64,000 nucleotides of DNA, taken from NCBI GenBank assembly GCA_033398695.1, contig CM065802.1, positions 166,527,965 to 166,591,964 on the forward strand. The letters are read 5' to 3'. Source of the stretch: Orobanche coerulescens (taxonomy: Eukaryota > Streptophyta > Magnoliopsida > Lamiales > Orobanchaceae). Under the pieces are notes generated by a model, which did no database searches, had not been told where the DNA came from, and saw only the letters and a list, made by a program, of their open reading frames with translations. Both the position numbers and the translations under genes were made by a program. Each line of letters opens with the position of its first letter. Position 1 is the stretch's first letter. Below are positions 58,397 through 64,000 of the stretch, in pieces.

Positions 58397-58570
58397 GTGC
58401 CGCGGCACAGGGGATTGTGCGTCGCGGCACGACCTTAGCAAGATTGTTGCCTGGGCCGGATGTATTTTGTGCCGTGGCACACAACAGTGCGGCCGCAGCC
58501 CCAGTCTAAAATATGTTACCTCATTTCAGCCGCGGGCCGCGGCACACTCAGCCTACACCGCGACACGCGG
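58397..58570. promoter_or_regulatory. GTGCCGCGGCAC palindrome array in the G2 5' LTR
   Basis: Perfect 12-bp palindrome at 58397-58408, followed by variants (gtcgcggcac, gtgccgtggcac, tgcggccgca, ccgcgggccgcggcac, accgcgacacgcgg) within 175 bp, just before a TATA-like gtatatctga at 58581-58590. The 3' LTR has the same array at 63711-63864. Confidence 0.65.
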
Positions 58571-59550
58571 GTCAGTCAGGGTATATCTGAGCGGGTTTTT
58601 GGGAGAGGATTTCATTTCCTCTCCTCTCTTGTTCTCCCTCACGATCTAGGCGATTTAGGGGTGATTTTTGGGCGATTTGTCTCAGAGATATCAGCCTCCT
58701 CAAGTTCTTGGTGTGGATTAACACCATCAATCCGTATTCTTCGTCATTAATCCGAGGTATTTTCTTGATTCTCTGGAGTTGACCTTTTTGGGAGTTTTGT
58801 TCTTGATTTCATTTTCAATCCGATTTTGATAAATCCATTGATGTTAGATGTTGTTATTAAACGTGTTTTATGGATTGTATATCCATATCTTCGGTTTTTT
58901 TCAACCCGAAAGATGATTTCGATGTTCTTGAGGTGTAGTGAACATTTGATGTTCGATCAAATGTTCGAATGAGTTTTTTTGGTCTTGATCCTCGTCGTAA
59001 TCGTGTTTTTGTTGTTCCTTCCGGAGGATTATAGGTGCTCGAGAATTCTGAGTTGAATCCCGTTTGGTGATTGAAAATTCGTGTTGTGTTATTCTCGTAG
59101 TATTCGCGGTGCTATCGTGTTCTTGATAGTGTTCGGGAGTTCGGGGCTGTTCGACCGCATCTCATCCGTTGTCTCGTTGCGATCGTGGTTTCGAGGCAAG
59201 TACCTTGTTTATGCATTCTTGTTTTGTGGATATGATGATTGGTGATCGTCATGGTATGTTTGCTAGGTTGTTTGAAAAGAACTTTCAAAAGATTCGTTTA
59301 GCCTCGTTAAGGGCTCACTTTCAAAATGCATGTGTTTTGTGAATGGTGTGTTTTGCGAATGATTAAGTGAACCCTATGGATACGCTTGGTGTTGTTGTTG
59401 TGCTTTGATAATATATAGATATATTATCTCATTTCGGTGCATTGTGATTTGACATTTGTGTCGTGTTATGTGTTCGATGCCTTTGGGTGAATTGTTTGGA
59501 TGTCCTTGGCGTGCTGTGTTATGTGTGTGAATGTGTGTATATGGGCGGGG

Positions 59551-59820
59551 TCTACGGTGACACATGACATGTGATCATGTGGTCAGGATGCAACAAGTGA
59601 TTAATCCAACCATTAGAGCCTCGGGATACCTAAGGTGACACATGGCCTGTGATCATGTGGTCAGGAGACAACAAGTGATTGATCCAACCGTGAGATGACG
59701 TGGCAAGTGATCACGGTGGTATAAAGAACCTACGGTGACACATGACATGCGATCATGTGGTCAGGAGACAAGTGATTGATCCAACCGTGAGATGACGTGG
59801 CATGTGTTCATGGTGTTATG
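59551..59820 (+). repeat. Tandem ~85-95-bp repeats in the G2 LTR
   Basis: Three units of the ctacggtgacacatg...tgatcatgtggtcagg...gatgacgtggca type, same orientation as the G1 5' LTR. This shows the G1 3' LTR orientation to be derived. Confidence 0.75.
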
Positions 59821-60575
59821 TATATGGTTTTGGATGTGTTGACCAGGTCGAGTATGTTGGGTGTGACCGAGATTTCGTATCTTGGGTGGTTATGTTTTGC
59901 TGACTTTATGTCCCTCGAGGACACGTGACGTGGGTTTTGAACCCTGTGAATTGTTGTGGGTTTTTATTCGAGAAAGCAAACCTTTGGGTTGAGACCCCTG
60001 TTGATTTTTGGAAAGAGAAGGATTCGATAATCCTAAATTGTTCTCCGCTAAAACTCCCGAGGGCATTTTAAACCGTTTTACAAATTGTTCTCATGATTTG
60101 TGATCTTTAGAAATTGGAAAGTTTTACTCAAACTCTTGCCTCGGGAAGTATTTTTCGTTATGTTTGAATCTTTGAGGATTCCTAGTTATTATTCTCAGAA
60201 TTTGAATTGTATGACTCGTATTTTGCACTTTGTACTTGCACTAGCAAAATAGTGGAATTTTACTGACCCTCGAGTAATCGGGGGGGTGGATGTCTGTATT
60301 GCATTCACGTTTCGGGGAGCACGGCACAGGGTCGGCATGAAGGATGATTAAAGATGATCGATACTAATCACATGTGGAACCGTACTTGTGTATTGGTTCA
60401 GTTGTACTTTATTTCCGCTGCAGTATTTTTCCCCTTTGTACGGGAGTTTGTTATATTTTGACCCCTACGTGGGCATGTATTAAGATTGAGTTGTATGTAT
60501 TAATTGAAAGACCAAATTGATCTACTGAGTCGTTTTAGCCTTAAAGGCGTTGTTGAGATGTTGAATTTAGTTACA

Positions 60576-61772
60576 TAAATGGTATCGGAGCTTAGGTTGT
60601 GGAAACCTAGGCTGTCGGGTCAAGTTGTGTCTGTTGAGTTTTCTCTCGTCGGATTTTGTCTGACTGAGTCGTGTCGCAACGCGTCGTCTGAGTTTGTTGG
60701 TCGTGATTAGTATCATGGGGCGATCATCATCTTCGTGCGACCTGTAGATGTAAGTCTCCCTTATTTGTGTTCTGCCTCGTGTGGCACGAGCCACTTGTAT
60801 GATTCGTCGTTGAGTGATGGGGTCTTTATGCAGATTCTTGGTTTCATGATGTGTGTTTATTTGACTCTCATATTTCGTTTATATGAGGAGAGTTGTCGCT
60901 ATTTATGTCCTTTCGACTGTGATGTTTGACTGTTTGTTTTCTGGTAAAAGACATGTATTGTCTTGATTTTGAACGAATAGATCCGTGTACTATGATGTGT
61001 ATAAGCGAATGGCGATAGGTGTGAGTTTTGGGCATTCTGGCCTATTAGATTTTTGAAAACCTTGAGTATCTTAGAAAATAAATTTCGATACGTACTTTTA
61101 AAATGAATTATTTTCTCGCGGTACTTTCAAAGTGCCACAGTATGTTTCAAAATTATTCCACTTGAGGACCAAAATATTTTGAGATATTTTCAATAATTTA
61201 GAAACGCATTTTCTTAGACCCGAGGGTCAAATATTTCTGAAAGTTTTTCACTAAAAGAAAAGTGTCCTCGTTTTTATCAAACGCAAGATGGTTTTTAAAG
61301 TCTCGATAACGATGTTTATACTACTTTTTGCAAGGTAATTTTCATTTTTAAAACCTATCAGTTCCTGTTTGTGGTTAGAGAAGGTGTCTACGATGTTAGC
61401 ATTATCGTTAGGGTGTTAGCTTCCGAGTTGTGATTGAATGGGTGGTGTGAGCGTTGAGTCGTTCGCCACACATTTGCTGTGTTAGCCCTCTGTGAGAGGC
61501 GCGATGTTGGTATTGAATAATGTCGCTTCATGGTGATTCGTGTGTTATCGCACCTGTGCGAGCTGTTAGAGCTTGGGTTCGTACAATCGTGTACATGTGT
61601 GATTATTTGATGATGTTTTGTAATTATGTGCTGGTTATCGTTCGGGCCGTTGATATCGCCGAACGATACCGTTGTTGCTGTGATGTTTGTATGTGTGTTG
61701 CTTTATGATGGTAATCGTTGCATGTGTTGTGTGTTACGATATTTTGTTGTGCTGAGTGGTCGTTTATTCAGT
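60576..61772 (+). other. G2 PBS and leader
   Basis: PBS tggtatcggagc at 60580-60591. The 1.2-kb leader is homologous to 38922-40550 but lacks the two ~95-bp repeats. No ORF recognised. Confidence 0.7.
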
Positions 61773-62804
61773 ATGCCGAAGGGCAGAGGTCGTGGTCGTG
61801 GCGACCGGATGCGTGATCGGGATCATGCTGCCGGTGATGGTATTGGTATTGGTGTTGCTACTATTTTACAGCAGGTAGCTGCATAGATGACTCAGTTGAC
61901 TCAAGCAGTTCAACGTAATGCAGATGTGACCCAGAACATTGGTGCAAATCAGTGGCTCCGAGAAGTGGTTCGTATGAATCCCCCTCGTTTCGCTGGTGCC
62001 ATAGATGCTTTGGGTTGGGATGGTTGGCTTTTCCAGTTGGAAAAGATATTCGAGGTAGTTGATTGTCCAGAAGAACGCAAGGTACCGGTCTCTCAGTATC
62101 TTCTCGACAAGGATGCCGCTAACTGGTGGGAGGCTATTAAGTCTCGAGATCGTGTTGTCACGTGGGCGGAGTTCCAGAGATTCATGAGAGATGAGTTTTG
62201 CCCAGAACCGATCATAAATCAGATGATTAATGAATTCTTTTCGGCGAAACCGCAAGATGTGCCGCTGTCTCAAGCTATTATTGATTTTAGTAAACAGCTC
62301 AACTATGTGCAGGATCAATTAAGGATGGAGGAGGATAAGATCTGTCATTTTGGTAGGCGGATGAAGCCGAAGATTCGTCAGTGCATGGCAGGTCTCACTT
62401 ATACTTCCTTGAGAGATTATCAGAATAGGGCATTAGCCTACGAGCTATCTAGATTATCGACTGAGAATATGTCTGAATCGAAGAAACAGAAAACCGCTGG
62501 GGACTTTTCAGAAAACCAGAAGAGTGGGCCCCCTGAGGTTGGGACTTCGTTTCGTCGTCCTAAGAAGATTTCGAGATCGCGTGATCAGAGGAGTAGTACC
62601 CCTGTAGTGAGTAATGTGAGCGGCATGAAGACATGTTATAACTGTGGTCGAGCAGGCCACACCGCGAAGAATTGTCATTCACCGTTAGTCAGCTGTTTCG
62701 AGTGTGGCCAGGTGGGTCACCAAGCCGTGCATTGCGAGACGATAGCTGAGAGATTTGGGGATCGAGGTTGCGTCTCTACTCCAAAAGGACACGGAGAGGC
62801 CTAG
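61773..62804 (+). pseudogene. G2 gag with two zinc knuckles and one in-frame TAG
   Basis: 344 codons from MPKGRGRGRG to the stop at 62802-62804. The only break is TAG at 61884-61886, where G1 has CAG; everything after it is open. Gag domain with DKDAANWWEA, RFMRDEFCPEP and FSAKPQDVPLSQAI; knuckles CYNCGRAGHTAKNC and CFECGQVGHQAVHC, both C-x2-C-x4-H-x4-C. A start at 61887 would give a 305-residue protein with the whole gag domain. Capsid-forming protein; otherwise nearly intact. Confidence 0.9.
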
Positions 62805-63192
62805 TCTGGTTTTTGAGGATTCGGCGTAGTCTGAATTGTTGGTGATTGTCCTTGTGGATCGTTTTGTGTTTATTTTCCATTTTCTTGACTCTGCATGTTT
62901 TCTTGTATTAAGAACCTCCTGTTTTGTGATTGTTCGGAAATTGACTTGGTTGTACTATCTATTTGATGATGCTTGTCACTTGTTGGTTTTATTATGTCTC
63001 TACCTGTGGCGTTGTGATGGTCGTCGTGGAGTGTGATTTCACACCGTATGTTTCCTTGTGTTGCTTGTAACATTTTGCCGTTGGGCGCGAGTTTTTGGTT
63101 CTTGTGTATCTCGTTGAGTTTTCGTGGCGGGATATTGCTTCACCCAACTTGTTTTAAGTTTCGGGACGAAACTTCTTTTAAGGAGGGTAGTA
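62805..63192 (+). other. G2 3' untranslated region and polypurine tract
   Basis: Non-coding; ends gggacgaaacttcttttaag then gagggtagta before the LTR. No protease, RT or integrase sequence. Confidence 0.75.
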
Positions 63193-64000
63193 TGTAATAT
63201 CCGCAACTTCGATTTCTGGTAATTTTCTTTTTTTGGCGGAAGTCCATCTTAGCGACTCTATTGTGACCATTTCGTCATTCCGACAATGATTAATTCTACA
63301 CTTTTTGTCATCCGAGTTCGTTTCGGAGTCGTTTTGTTTAGTTCCGTGTTCTTAAGCAACTTTTCCGCACTTGAGTTCGGTTCTTGCGAATCTCGTCCGA
63401 AACTGTTATTTCGTGTCTCTGTAAGTCCGATTAACGTTGTTAGACGTGTTTTGAACTTTTATTGGTGTTTGATCAAGTATCATGTTGGGTCATTCCGTAA
63501 TATCCCAAAGTTTTGGGTTTCCATTGCGTTCATTCTCTTTTCGGATCATTTGATGTTATCGTCGTGTTTAGACCGACCGTGTTTGACGTGAAGTCACCGT
63601 ACGAGGGTTCGTGATAGTCCTTTTAGGCCTTTAAATGGTTAGGATTATGCGTCGATCAATTATATCATGTTTGGAGGTCGTTTTACGTCAATTTTGGGCT
63701 CGAACAGGGTGTGCCGTTGCACAGCCTTAGCAAGCTTGTTGCCTGGGCCGGCTGTACTGTGTGCCGCGGCCCACAACAGTCCGGGCCGCGGCCCCAGTCT
63801 AACATCTGCTACCTCATTTCAGCCGCGGGCCGCGGCACACTCAGCCTGCACCGCGGCACGCGGGCCAGTCAGGGTATATCTGAGCGGGTTTTTGGGAGAG
63901 GATTTCATTTACTCTCCTCTCTTCTTCTCCCTCACGATATGGGCGATTTAGGGGCGATTTTTGGGCGATTTGTCTCAGTGATATCATCCTCCTCAAGTTC
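63193..64000 (+). repeat. G2 3' LTR, first 808 bp
   Basis: TGTAATATCCGC start, collinear with 57878-58710. Carries its own GTGCCGCGGCAC-type array (63711-63864), which lacks about 30 bp present in the 5' copy, and a TATA-like gtatatctga at 63874-63883. Runs off the window. Confidence 0.87.

Larger units (their letters stand above)
57878..60575 (+). repeat. G2 5' LTR (2698 bp)
   Basis: Starts TGGAACATCCGC (the 3' LTR has TGTAATATCCGC) and ends tttagttaca. About 80 bp found at the end of G1 LTRs (gatccttgagg to ggggatg) are missing here, with gtta shared at the join. Contains the tandem repeats at 59551-59820. Confidence 0.85.
57878..64000 (+). mobile_element. G2: gag-only gypsy-like element (3' end outside window)
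   Basis: 5' LTR 57878-60575, PBS 60580-60591, leader, gag 61773-62804, polypurine region, 3' LTR from 63193. Internal region only 2.6 kb with gag alone. Same plan as G1, whose LTR it resembles at both ends but not in the palindrome array. Confidence 0.87.

Noticed and set aside
1..64000. tRNA, rRNA or conserved host protein genes
   Set aside because: Looked for cloverleaf-type and conserved protein motifs by eye; everything coding was traced to RTE, copia or gypsy-like gag.

Overview
The window is a piece of a large, repeat-rich flowering-plant genome. It contains no host gene that I recognise. Nearly every base belongs to a retrotransposon: RTE-type LINEs, a Ty1/copia element with 1.96-kb LTRs, and several Ty3/gypsy-like elements that either carry gag and no pol or have no gag at all. 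Initiator-Met tRNA-type primer binding sites, plant-type RTE, copia and gag proteins, and deep nesting support a plant. I cannot name the species.

Layout. (a) 1-18049 and 18050-36778 are two copies of one ~18.73-kb tandem unit; the first starts upstream of the window. Each unit holds a LINE 3' part (LINE-A), a short AT-rich flank with an (AT)n tract, the start of a gypsy LTR (element G1), a full RTE LINE inserted in that LTR with a 19-bp target duplication, a complete copia element inserted at the very end of the RTE ORF, the rest of the G1 LTR, and part of a minus-strand solo LTR. (b) After the duplication, unit 2 continues into the unduplicated remainder: the rest of the solo LTR (36340-38798, duplication ACTGA), the end of the G1 5' LTR, the G1 leader and gag, which is split by a three-LTR array (T, 40791-46294, duplication CATTG), and the G1 3' LTR (47487-50250). 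G1 therefore spans 20368-50250 with ATATA on both sides. (c) A minus-strand element without gag, M, occupies 50698-57687 (duplication CAGAG). (d) A second gag-only element, G2, starts at 57878 and runs off the right edge inside its 3' LTR.

Relative order of events read from the nesting: G1 inserted first. RTE then entered its 5' LTR, and the solo LTR and T entered separately. Copia landed in RTE. The 18.7-kb tandem duplication came last, because both units carry the same copia at the same base.

Main points of interest. First, five different LTR types here carry arrays of short, CG-rich, near-palindromic motifs just upstream of a TATA-like sequence. The palindrome differs between groups (TAGCGYRCGCTA, TTACGTACGTAA, GTGCCGCGGCAC), but the architecture is the same. 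Second, many differences between the two tandem units fall on CAG or CTG trinucleotides (symmetric CHG methylation sites) as small indels or scrambles rather than C-to-T changes. This suggests consensus error at methylated cytosines, so many apparent frameshifts should not be trusted. Third, gag-only, gag-less, chimeric-LTR, internally inverted and three-LTR structures show how non-autonomous gypsy relatives diversify. All family and lineage names are by-eye inferences without database searches.
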